The position numbers and the translations under genes are program-made. Positions 21,597 through 28,727 of a stretch of 28,727 nucleotides of DNA are shown piece by piece (position 1 is the first letter of the stretch; each line of letters begins with the position of its first letter). Origin of the DNA: Nitrospirota bacterium (GTDB lineage: Bacteria; Nitrospirota; Thermodesulfovibrionia; Thermodesulfovibrionales; UBA1546); contig SCSY01000124.1 of assembly GCA_004298625.1 (NCBI GenBank), positions 1 through 28,727 on the forward strand, given 5' to 3'. The notes under the pieces are model-generated. The model was not told the origin of the DNA and did not search any database. It saw nothing but the letters and a program-made list of their open reading frames with translations.

Positions 21597-22985
21597 TTAA
21601 GGTTTTTCAGGCAGGAATCCAAACTTTTGCATCCTGTATCTCAATGCATCGCGCGTTATATTCAGCAATCTTGATGCCTTTGTCTGGTTTCCCCTTGTTA
21701 TATCCAGGGCCTGCCTTATCAGTTCTTTTTCAACCTCTTCTATATCAAGACCGCCTACGGGAATTTTTATGTCAAGACCCCTTGCATTTGCAAAGGCCGC
21801 CTCTTTTGAGGTGAATTCTATCGGCAGATGTTCCGGAAGTATGAAGTCCTCATTGCTTTCAAGTATCATGGCTCGTTCTATAATATTTTTAAGCTCTCTC
21901 ACATTCCCGGGCCATTGGTATTCCTCGAAATATTTTTCTGTTTCCTTTGAAATGCCTTTGAGGTTTTTCTTGAATTCCCTGTTAAATTCGTTTATAAAGT
22001 ATTTTGCCATGAGAGGGATGTCGCTCGGCCTGTCCCTGAGAGGCGGGATAAGAATAGGGATAACCTTGAGCCTGTAATAAAGGTCTTCCCTGAAATTGCC
22101 GTTCTTTACTTCTTCGGCAAGGTTCTTATTTGTTGCTGCAATTATTCTTACGTCAACTGTTATGTCTTTAACGCCCCCGATCCTCTTGAACATCTTGCTC
22201 TCTATAATCTTCAGGAGTTTTGCCTGGGTGCTGGGTTTCATATCCCCTATTTCATCGAGATAGATGGACCCGCCGTCTGCAAGCTCGAACAGTCCTTTTT
22301 TCATTGCCTTTGCATCCGTGAAGGCCCCTTTTTCATGGCCGAAAAGCTCGCTTTCTATAAGCGTCTCAGGCAGAGCCGTGCAGTTTATCTCCATGAAGGG
22401 TTTGTCGCCCCTCCTGCTCTGGTAATGTATCACCTTTGCCGCTAAGTCTTTTCCTGTGCCGCTCTCGCCCTGAAGCATAATGGTTGTGGCGTCGCTTTTT
22501 GTAATTTTCTTTATCAGCTCGAATATCTTCTGTATTGGTTCCGACCGGCCGATTATGCTGTCGAATCCGTATTTTAAAGAAAGCTGCGACCTGAATTGTG
22601 AAACTTCTTTTCTGAGGGAGACCGTCTCCAGAGCCTTTGCAACCAGTATTTTAAGTTTGTCTACGTTAAACGGTTTTTCAACAAAATCATAAGCCCCGAG
22701 TTTTATTGTCTTTACCGCTGTTTGTATATCGCCAAAGGCAGTAATCATTATAACGAGGGCGTCTTTGTTTATTTCTTTAATGCCCTGAAGAACAGTTATG
22801 CCCGAGACGTCCGGGAGGTGGATATCCAGCAGGGTTATATCAGGGGGCTCTTCCTTAAACATGCCGAGCCCTTCCATCCCCTTTTCAGCGCTTATTACAG
22901 TGTAGCCCTCTTTTGAAAGGTTTTGCTGTAAGGACCACCTCAGGAGTTTCTCATCATCAACGACAAGTATCTTTGCTTCCGGCAA
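21597..22985 (-). CDS. Sigma-54-dependent response regulator (NtrC/ZraR/AtoC type)
   Basis: 462 residues in three domains. Receiver (1-120): D10-D11, phosphoacceptor D54 in LLDIHLP, K104. AAA+ domain (about 143-372): Walker A GESGTGKD (173-180), sigma-54 contact loop GAFTDA (220-225), Walker B IYLDEIGD (241-248), arginine-finger region. C-terminal Fis-type helix-turn-helix (about 420-458, QTKASRLLNITRDALRYRM). It opens sigma-54 promoters when phosphorylated, presumably by the kinase encoded 93 bases upstream. The start codon is TTG at 22985, with AGGAGGG eight bases before it. No sigma-54 promoter (TGGC-A-N-TTGC type) is convincing in the window, so targets probably lie elsewhere. Confidence 0.95.
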   Translation of the reverse strand: MPEAKILVVDDEKLLRWSLQQNLSKEGYTVISAEKGMEGLGMFKEEPPDITLLDIHLPDVSGITVLQGIKEINKDALVIMITAFGDIQTAVKTIKLGAYDFVEKPFNVDKLKILVAKALETVSLRKEVSQFRSQLSLKYGFDSIIGRSEPIQKIFELIKKITKSDATTIMLQGESGTGKDLAAKVIHYQSRRGDKPFMEINCTALPETLIESELFGHEKGAFTDAKAMKKGLFELADGGSIYLDEIGDMKPSTQAKLLKIIESKMFKRIGGVKDITVDVRIIAATNKNLAEEVKNGNFREDLYYRLKVIPILIPPLRDRPSDIPLMAKYFINEFNREFKKNLKGISKETEKYFEEYQWPGNVRELKNIIERAMILESNEDFILPEHLPIEFTSKEAAFANARGLDIKIPVGGLDIEEVEKELIRQALDITRGNQTKASRLLNITRDALRYRMQKFGFLPEKP

Positions 22986-23024
22986 ATTCAGCCCTCCTAA
23001 AAAATAGTTTCAAAAGGGTAAGAA

Positions 23025-23084
23025 GGTTAAATAGTTTCAAAGGTTGCCCTTTTCCCCTATTTAACCTATTGAAACTGTTTAACC
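23025..23084. repeat. Long inverted repeat between kinase and regulator genes
   Basis: Arms of 16 bases, GGTTAAATAGTTTCAA (23025-23040) and TTGAAACTGTTTAACC (23069-23084), pair with one wobble position around a 28-base centre. A shorter direct copy of AATAGTTTCAAA begins at 23003. It overlaps the kinase stop codon. No T-run follows, so it is more likely a dispersed repeat or mRNA processing site than an intrinsic terminator. Confidence 0.7.
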
Positions 23085-24530
23085 TTTATCAGTTTTAAGA
23101 ATAACATGAAATGTGCTGCCAATACCAATCCGGCTTTCTACAAATATTTTCCCGTGATGCTTTTCTACTATATTTCTGCTTATTGCAAGGCCGAGCCCCG
23201 TGCCTGCGTGTCTTGTGGTGAAAAACGGCTTAAATATGTTTTTAACGGCATCCTCTTCTATGCCCTGTCCGGTATCGGAGAAAACCACCTCGATCTCATC
23301 GCTGTTGTTAGTAAGATATACGCCTGTTGTGAGCGTTCCTCCGGCAGGCATTGATTGAAGGGCATTCAGCATTAAGTTTAAAAATACCTGCTGCAGCTGT
23401 TCCGGGTCCACATTTATTTCTCCTATGTCGTCTCCGGGAATCAATCTAATGACAACCCCTTGTTTTTGCGCCTGCAACTCCACCAACCTTATGGCCCGTT
23501 CGATAATCGGCTGAAGAGACGCCGATACCGGATGAAGATCAGGCGGCCTGGCAAAGACAAGGAGTTCTTTTACCGACCTGTCAAGCCGTTCTATCTCATT
23601 CAGGACTTCGGTTATAACCTCTTTCCTCGGGTCTGTTGCGGAGAATTCTTCTGCAAGCACCTGTATGGCCCCGCTTATCCCGGCTAAGGGGTTCTTGATC
23701 TCATGCGCTATAGCTGATGACATTTCGCCGATTGTTGCCATCTTCTCAATGTTCTGTATCTCTTCAAAATGGCACTTTTCTATCTCCCGCCTTGCCTTGC
23801 CGAGTTCGAAAAGCATGGAGTTCAGGGAGGAGGCAAGTTTTCCTATCTCATCTTTTCTCCGCGTAAGAAATTTTACGGTCAGGTCTCCTTCTTCTGCATT
23901 TTTCATTGTGTCTATTATTGAGGTGATGGGTTTATTGACCAGGTAAGAGGTGAGCATGCTTAAAGATATCGAGATGACAATAAGGGTTATGATAAAAAAC
24001 GTTAACATTCTTTTTTGAGAATCGTTAATCCTTTGGAGGGTCTTGGCCATTGATACCTCGATGTCGAGAACGCCTATTACTTCGTCCTTTGCGCCGTGGC
24101 ACTTTTGGCAGGGGCGTTCGTTGTATAGGGGAGTTATAATTGAATAGACTGCTTTCCCATTATTTTCATGTGAAAAGACCTCCGGAGCCTTTTGGGTTTT
24201 GAATCTTGTTATATGTTCAGGCGGCGATAGAGTATTAATCTGAGACGGCAGGGAAGAGCTGATTATCGTTCCATCGGGCCTGAATATCCATACTTGCTCT
24301 ACATCCCTGGAGCCGATAGTTTCGAGAAATTTCTGAAATTCCCGTCCCTTTCCTTCGAGCATGATTGTTACAAGGCTGTTTTTTATTATTTCTGCGATCA
24401 GGGAGACCCTTTCCTTTTCGTCTTCCTGGATCTCTTTTTCCTGCAGGCGCAGGTTTTTATAGGAAAAGGCCCCTATTATCACGAACAAGATGCATGTTGT
24501 GAAAAGGATGTATTTACTTTTAAGGTTCAT
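23079..24530 (-). CDS. Sensor histidine kinase with a c-type haem motif in its periplasmic domain
   Basis: 483 residues. Membrane helix 1 (about 7-24), extracytoplasmic domain (25-173) that carries CQKCH (C141, C144, H145), helix 2 (174-197), HAMP (about 198-250), DHp with H276 in AHEIKNPLAG, and a HATPase_c domain with N (NLMLNAL), DTGQG and GTGLGLAI motifs. The NtrB-type H-box suits the sigma-54 regulator encoded next. The CxxCH in a periplasmic sensor domain is the motif of covalent haem c, as in Geobacter GSU0582/GSU0935 sensor domains, so a redox, oxygen, NO or CO signal is probable; haem attachment itself is inferred. The first ATG has only CTGGA before it. ResC/ResB genes lie directly upstream. 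Confidence 0.9.
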   Translation of the reverse strand: MNLKSKYILFTTCILFVIIGAFSYKNLRLQEKEIQEDEKERVSLIAEIIKNSLVTIMLEGKGREFQKFLETIGSRDVEQVWIFRPDGTIISSSLPSQINTLSPPEHITRFKTQKAPEVFSHENNGKAVYSIITPLYNERPCQKCHGAKDEVIGVLDIEVSMAKTLQRINDSQKRMLTFFIITLIVISISLSMLTSYLVNKPITSIIDTMKNAEEGDLTVKFLTRRKDEIGKLASSLNSMLFELGKARREIEKCHFEEIQNIEKMATIGEMSSAIAHEIKNPLAGISGAIQVLAEEFSATDPRKEVITEVLNEIERLDRSVKELLVFARPPDLHPVSASLQPIIERAIRLVELQAQKQGVVIRLIPGDDIGEINVDPEQLQQVFLNLMLNALQSMPAGGTLTTGVYLTNNSDEIEVVFSDTGQGIEEDAVKNIFKPFFTTRHAGTGLGLAISRNIVEKHHGKIFVESRIGIGSTFHVILKTDKG

Positions 24531-24542
24531 TCCAGAAAATTC

Positions 24543-24608
24543 AGGTTGAGGCTGAGGCTAAGATTAAGAAAATTCTCAACCTTACCCTTATCTCTTAACC
24601 TCTTTTTT
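24543..24608. repeat. Short degenerate repeat between resC and the kinase gene
   Basis: A stretch built from GGTTGAGG / GGCTGAGGC and, inverted, CTCAACCT / CTTAACCTC units, with 8-base perfect arms AGGTTGAG (24543-24550) and CTCAACCT (24575-24582). It fills nearly the whole 78-base spacer and looks like a dispersed CTTAACC-type repeat. Confidence 0.55.
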
Positions 24609-25862
24609 TTACTCAAGGCTTCCGTAAGCATGAAGTCCCGAGAGAAGCAGATTAACTCCGAGGTAGGTAAATATCACGGCTATAAAGCCCATTACTGCAA
24701 CGATTGCTACTTTCTTGCCTCTCCATCCCCTGAGCAGGCGGCTGTGCAGGAAGAAGGCGTATACAAACCATGTTATCAATGACCAGGTCTCTTTCGGGTC
24801 CCAGCTCCAGTAAACGCCCCATGCCTGGTCTGCCCATATTGCTCCGAATATAAGCCCTCCGAGGGTGAAGATTGGGAAACCGATAGCAATGCTTTTATAA
24901 GTGATCTCGTCGAGCATTTCAGACGAAATGGCCAGTGAGCCTATCATTCGCTTCAGTACGTGGCCATACCGCCATACCGCGAATATCAGGCCCAGGGATG
25001 CAAGCCAGCTCAGGACCGAGCCTGCTATGGACTTGCTCAGCAGAGTGGCCTTAAAAAGATAACTTTTGAGGCTTATATCTACTTTCCCGCTTCGCGTGAT
25101 ATCGAAATTCTGGAGGTCAACATTCTCGTTCAGCAGGTTTTTGAGTTCTATTACATGGTCCGGCATCTTGCCGTAGCGAACATAGTATTCTTTAGCGGCC
25201 CTCTCTACTACTTTTTTCTGCGAGTACATGGGGATTTTTACCTTCACGAAGTCTATGCCCATCATGATCAGTACAGCGAGGAAGATACCGGAGGTGACCG
25301 TCCAGAAGATATATGAGGATTCGCCGCGCTTTTCTGTTTTCAGTATCAGATACATCAGTCCGGTGCTGAACGAAAGGGCAAAAGTCGCATATGCTATGAA
25401 GCTCATCATGACATGCACCAGCAGCCAGTTGCTCTGCAGCGCAGGGACCAGAGGCTCTATCTCCTTTGACATGCCCGACAGGTCTATAAATGCCAGCGCA
25501 AGGCCTGCTATGGGGGTTACAAATGCTCCGAACGAGCGGTTCTTATATTTAAACTCTATTATCAGATACCCTAATATAAGACACCAGATAAAGAATATAA
25601 GCGACTCGAAGAGATTTCTCAAGGGAGCGCTTCGCAAGACAGATAGGATGAATGAACTTTCGGGATTAAACATTATCCACTGGGCATAGGATTCCGTCCA
25701 TCTTATTACGATTGCCAGGGTCTGGGAAACAAATCCCGCTATTGTGACTATTGTTGCCGCTATGCCTACCTGTGAGTTTTTGAAGGCAAGATATGTTATA
25801 TAGATTATCATTGCCAGGATATAAGCCATTGTGGATATGCCGAATAATGTGGAACTGTTCAT
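24609..25862 (-). CDS. resC: Cytochrome c biogenesis protein, ResC/CcsA type
   Basis: 417 residues with about 8 membrane helices. The tryptophan-rich haem-handling signature (WAD-AWGVYWSWDPKETW, about 342-360) and conserved histidines on either side (including the HSRLL-type helix after it) identify the CcsA/ResC half of system II. It holds haem at the outer face and presents it to CxxCH apocytochromes. The long loop of about 100 residues between helices (roughly 205-275) is larger than in many plastid CcsA but usual for ResC. The ATG overlaps the resB stop by 4 bases and has GGAGG in the last codons of resB, so the two subunits are made together. It precedes a kinase that itself bears CxxCH. 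Confidence 0.93.
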   Translation of the reverse strand: MNSSTLFGISTMAYILAMIIYITYLAFKNSQVGIAATIVTIAGFVSQTLAIVIRWTESYAQWIMFNPESSFILSVLRSAPLRNLFESLIFFIWCLILGYLIIEFKYKNRSFGAFVTPIAGLALAFIDLSGMSKEIEPLVPALQSNWLLVHVMMSFIAYATFALSFSTGLMYLILKTEKRGESSYIFWTVTSGIFLAVLIMMGIDFVKVKIPMYSQKKVVERAAKEYYVRYGKMPDHVIELKNLLNENVDLQNFDITRSGKVDISLKSYLFKATLLSKSIAGSVLSWLASLGLIFAVWRYGHVLKRMIGSLAISSEMLDEITYKSIAIGFPIFTLGGLIFGAIWADQAWGVYWSWDPKETWSLITWFVYAFFLHSRLLRGWRGKKVAIVAVMGFIAVIFTYLGVNLLLSGLHAYGSLE

Positions 25863-27430
25863 TGCTTTCCTCCTCCATCTGATTTGCTCAGAAGGGCAAT
25901 CATTTTATCGGCCTTTGTTTCGAGCGCCGGCCTGTTTTTATTTGCGGTCAGGGCCACAATAATACGCGTGTTGCTTTTTTCTTCGAGAAGTTTGACCCAT
26001 ATTTTTTTATGACTCATAAAAAAGGTGATGTAAAGGCCGACAGCCATGACTATGCAGCCGAGATAGACGACCCAGACGCCGGGGTCTTTTCTTACCTGGA
26101 GGCCTGTATATTCAACACCCCAGTAGTCCGCAAATTCCACCGTATGACCATCGGGAAGCGCCCATGTCTGCGGATATCTCTTCATTATCCAGCCTGAATA
26201 TTTTGTTTTTCCTTTTTCTGAAAACTCCAGGAATACGGCAGGGTTATTCATCTGCTCTGCAAAGGTAAACGGCCTGTTATTAGCATCAAATGAAAGGGCA
26301 GGGCTGAAATCTTTTAATGTCCCTTGTAAGTCAGTGCCGGGGATAATAAATTTATCATCACGGTGCATCTGCCTGGTTTCGGGGGCGCCTGACTTTGGAG
26401 TTATTTTCATGATAAATTCACCGTGCGCATTTGGGACCATGCCGAAACTCGACTGATAAAAAGTAACACCAGCGTAGGTTAGAGGGTCATTGACCACTAT
26501 GCTTTTCTTAACCACTTCTTTACCGCCTTGTATTACCGTCAGCCAGCTCCTGTATTCCTTCGGCATATTGGAGCCTTTATAGAAGTCTACCAGGAAGTTA
26601 TCGCACCTTATGCTGAAGCCGAGAGGCCATATCCCGTATCTCTTCATCTTTGCCTTTAATGCTTTTTCGTCTACTCCAAATTGTCTGGCTGCTTCCTGCG
26701 CATTTCCCTCTGTCGTCTGTAATTTTTCTATTATGGCTTCCATCTCTGCTTCTTCTTCCTTGCTTAAAAAACCGGATGGCGCAAATGCCACAGAGTAAGT
26801 TCTTCCTTCGGGAAGATTCAGAAATCCCTTAAATCCAAAAGTTATGCCGATGATTGCGCCGGCCAGTATCAGGAGAATGCTCAAATGAGTAATATAAACG
26901 CCAAGTCGTGTATAATTGCCCTTTTCCGAATAAAACTGATAACCGTTTGCCTCTCTTGCCTCGATGAATTTAAAACCCGCATTTTTTACGGCGGTTCCAA
27001 CTGCCTCTTTTAGCTTCTCAGGTTTACCTTTAAGAACGAGCTCTTTTTTCCCGATATTTTTAAACTGTTCATCTGTCAGAGGCTTGATAGGCTCTTTTAC
27101 GAGCTTCCATATCCTCGGCAACCTGTCAAGGGAACATATTATCAGGTTTGCCGCAAAAAGGAGCAGAAGCGCGATGAACCACCATGAATGATACATATCG
27201 GTGAATCCGAGCTTATCAAGAACGCCTAACAAGCTGTGCGCGGTCTCATGCCCGATACCGAACATCTTTATTAGAAGCTTGACGTTCTTTTCCGGTTCTG
27301 CGTTCTGCTCAAGTATCGTTCCGACTATCGAAGTGCCGCCGATTAATGCAAAGATCACAACGGCAAGCGTTATTGATGCAAAGAAATTCCAGACTTTATC
27401 TATAAGCGATTTGTTTTTATTTTCTTCCAC
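25859..27430 (-). CDS. resB: Cytochrome c biogenesis protein, ResB/Ccs1 type
   Basis: 523 residues. Membrane helices near 12-32, 83-100, 177-200 and 448-470 surround a large extracytoplasmic domain (about 205-445) rich in beta strands, the layout of ResB/Ccs1. Motifs include LGVYITHLSILLILAGAI and NDPLTYAGVTFYQSSFG, both characteristic of the family, and a C-terminal LGCIVMAVGLYITFFMSH helix. With ResC it forms the haem-apocytochrome synthase of system II. An insertion of about 45 charged residues (FLSKEEEAEMEAIIEKLQ...) lies after GRTYSVAF. The start codon is GTG at 27430, with GAGGAG nine bases upstream. A short tail rich in K and G follows the final helix. The gene is first in the kinase/regulator cluster. 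Confidence 0.93.
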   Translation of the reverse strand: MEENKNKSLIDKVWNFFASITLAVVIFALIGGTSIVGTILEQNAEPEKNVKLLIKMFGIGHETAHSLLGVLDKLGFTDMYHSWWFIALLLLFAANLIICSLDRLPRIWKLVKEPIKPLTDEQFKNIGKKELVLKGKPEKLKEAVGTAVKNAGFKFIEAREANGYQFYSEKGNYTRLGVYITHLSILLILAGAIIGITFGFKGFLNLPEGRTYSVAFAPSGFLSKEEEAEMEAIIEKLQTTEGNAQEAARQFGVDEKALKAKMKRYGIWPLGFSIRCDNFLVDFYKGSNMPKEYRSWLTVIQGGKEVVKKSIVVNDPLTYAGVTFYQSSFGMVPNAHGEFIMKITPKSGAPETRQMHRDDKFIIPGTDLQGTLKDFSPALSFDANNRPFTFAEQMNNPAVFLEFSEKGKTKYSGWIMKRYPQTWALPDGHTVEFADYWGVEYTGLQVRKDPGVWVVYLGCIVMAVGLYITFFMSHKKIWVKLLEEKSNTRIIVALTANKNRPALETKADKMIALLSKSDGGGKQ

Positions 27431-27562
27431 TATACTATTCTCCTCTGTGAACCGGATAAATTACTGTCTTTTATCATAAAGTTTTTAGCTGAAACAAGCA
27501 AGAGGCTTTTTGGGCTATAGGCTTTTTTGTGATGCAGGGCGAAGGGGACTTGTATTTCAGTT

Positions 27563-28024
27563 CTAAGAGGTCAGGAGTTTTGGCTTATCCCTTTTTGCAT
27601 TAACTATGCAGAAAAATCCGAAAGGTTTTTTAAAAGGATTTTTTAATTGATGGGGCGTATCAGGGGCAATATAGATCGTGTCCATAAAGTTCATTTGATG
27701 AGATTTTGTTCCAACCGTAACCCTGCCTTTTCCCCTCACGCATATTACGACATGCTCATGTTTATGCTTTTCAAAACTGCTGCAACCGCCCGGAGCTATC
27801 TCAAAATATCTGAGATGAAACTTGCACGTTTCTCCTTTATCTCCGATTAAGGTCTGCCTTAGAATATCAGACCAGTCTTTGCCGCTTTGCTTATATTTCT
27901 CAACCTTAATCCCCTGCCATTTAAGGTTCCCTTTGTGTTTATAGAGCCTGCTTTTGTTTTCTTTGGACATTTCTCTGCCCTTCAAAGTCCAATCGCAGGA
28001 TATGGGAGATTTCTTCTTGGCCAT
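27563..28024 (-). CDS. Small cupin-domain protein
   Basis: 153 residues, one cupin barrel. Motif 1 lies in SSFEKHKHEHVVICVRGKGRV (H-x-H and E present); motif 2 in YIAPDTPHQLKNPF. These give the usual 2-His/Glu metal site plus the second-motif histidine. Single-domain cupins range from oxygenases to sugar-binding or sensory proteins, so no reaction is claimed. The N-terminal 25 residues are basic and unlike a signal peptide. Start: ATG at 28024 has no ribosome site, whereas the in-frame ATG at 27970 (MSKENK) is preceded by GAAGGG at fair spacing and is a good alternative. It is isolated, divergent from the MnmC-like gene and 132 bases from resB. Confidence 0.75.
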   Translation of the reverse strand: MAKKKSPISCDWTLKGREMSKENKSRLYKHKGNLKWQGIKVEKYKQSGKDWSDILRQTLIGDKGETCKFHLRYFEIAPGGCSSFEKHKHEHVVICVRGKGRVTVGTKSHQMNFMDTIYIAPDTPHQLKNPFKKPFGFFCIVNAKRDKPKLLTS

Positions 28025-28118
28025 AGTGAAATAGTTTAACAGAATCTAATAAAAATGGTTATTTCGCTGTTGGTTTTTTTAAAGAGAAAGAAGGTATATT
28101 ATCACTGAGAGGTGTGTC

Positions 28119-28727
28119 ATGAGCATAAAGAATATTGAAACAAGACAGATTAAGCCGACCCATCCGGGCGAGATGCTGATCCCTCCCTATCTTGTGAACG
28201 AACATTATGACGACCGCTATTTCGATGTTGTCAATGCCATTGAAGAAGCGAAGCATATCTTTTTTCAGGGTACCGGCATCATGGATATTCTTTCTGCCGC
28301 AGGGCAGCGGAGGAAAGAATTCAGGATAGGTGAAACAGGCTTCGGCGCAGGCCGTCTGCTCATTGCCCTCATGGATTTTTTGGACAATTGCGGCATCACA
28401 GACATAGCGGTCACCTACAATTCCGTCGAACTGCATCCAATCACTTCTGAGCGAATGGCATCCATTCTCGGAGGATTCAGAACAGAGGTTGGCCCGCTCA
28501 TTGATCTGCTTGTCCGGGCCTACAGCAGCATAGAAATTTCCAGACCGGGATGGCACCAGATACAACTCACACGGCCTTTTGGCATCCTGACCCTGAATCT
28601 CTGGATCGGGGAGGCCCTCGAAATGGTCCGTGCACTCACAATTCCCTGTGACACATGGTTCCTGGATGGCCATGGACCAAAGAAAAACCCCGACATTTGG
28701 CGGTATGAGCTTCTTATGGCGATTGGA
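28119..28727 (+). CDS. MnmC-type (DUF752) tRNA methyltransferase-like protein, truncated at window edge
   Basis: 203 codons to the window edge with no stop. Read from the ATG at 28119, preceded by GAGAGGTG, the frame is open across the whole 3' end. IGETGFGAGR (about 71-80) is the AdoMet-binding motif, and WFLDGHGPKKNPDIW (about 182-196) matches the MnmC methyltransferase segment (WFLDGFAP-KNP-MW). The family methylates 5-aminomethyl-2-thiouridine at the wobble position of tRNAs; the FAD domain of full MnmC, if present, would lie outside the window. The His in DGHGPKK replaces the usual F-A. The 5' region is divergent from the cupin gene with a spacer of about 94 bases. The overlapping long minus-strand frame is a shadow of this one. 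Confidence 0.8.
   Translation, partial: MSIKNIETRQIKPTHPGEMLIPPYLVNEHYDDRYFDVVNAIEEAKHIFFQGTGIMDILSAAGQRRKEFRIGETGFGAGRLLIALMDFLDNCGITDIAVTYNSVELHPITSERMASILGGFRTEVGPLIDLLVRAYSSIEISRPGWHQIQLTRPFGILTLNLWIGEALEMVRALTIPCDTWFLDGHGPKKNPDIWRYELLMAIG

Noticed and set aside
28143..28175. PTHPGEML at the start of the MnmC-like frame as a HigA antitoxin motif
   Set aside because: No helix-turn-helix follows and no HigB toxin gene is adjacent. The remainder matches the methyltransferase family.
28059..28673. Long minus-strand reading frame of 204 codons
   Set aside because: It is antisense to the MnmC-like gene, which has a ribosome site and recognisable motifs. The minus-strand product is cysteine-rich with no domain logic.

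Overview
The window looks like chromosome from a Gram-negative, anaerobic or microaerobic environmental bacterium, most plausibly Nitrospirota (Thermodesulfovibrionia-like) or a deltaproteobacterial relative. This is inferred from the gene mix (system II cytochrome c maturation, NtrC-type sensor/regulator pairs, thioredoxin-type arsenate reductase, GH57, TMTC-like TPR glycosyltransferase), the moderate base composition, and dispersed GC-rich palindromes sitting inside genes. The taxonomic call is an inference, not a measurement. Coding density is high: no gap reaches 300 bases, and the largest (about 4137-4334, 7643-7819 and 14779-14961) hold promoters or nothing I can identify. I saw no tRNA, rRNA, CRISPR array or insertion sequence.

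Layout. 1-3180: a truncated PAP2 phosphatase, a lone receiver protein and arsenate reductase (all minus), then a TPR lipoprotein, a secreted thermonuclease and a divergent membrane HAMP protein. 3207-5483: a lipid kinase divergent from an acyl-CoA dehydrogenase. 5548-7642: a two-gene unit with an FAD/NAD(P) oxidoreductase and a YdjM-type membrane hydrolase. 7820-14778: a tightly packed minus-strand operon gcvH - lpd - unknown helical protein - eno - ftsB-like - GH57, with a good promoter upstream. 14962-18242: a three-gene minus-strand cassette of extended-SDR reductase, serine palmitoyltransferase-like enzyme and double-GNAT acyltransferase. It matches the composition of the bacterial ceramide pathway (CerR, Spt, bCerS) and is the most interesting system here. 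18301-21106: a TMTC-like glycosyltransferase with TPRs and HtpX protease. 21214-27430: receiver protein, sigma-54 activator, sensor kinase carrying a CxxCH haem motif, and the ResC/ResB cytochrome c synthase. 27563-28024: a small cupin protein. 28119-end: a plus-strand MnmC-like methyltransferase cut by the window edge.

How they work together. The SDR/Spt/GNAT trio would condense serine with an acyl thioester, N-acylate the product and reduce the keto group to give (dihydro)ceramide. ResB/ResC attaches haem to CxxCH proteins, and the adjacent kinase carries such a motif in its extracytoplasmic sensor domain, which suggests that the synthase matures its own neighbour's sensor. Several genes carry in-frame palindromic or tandem insertions (lipid kinase, TMTC-like protein), and related AT-rich repeats occupy spacers in the kinase/regulator region, so this genome appears to tolerate small mobile repeats within reading frames.
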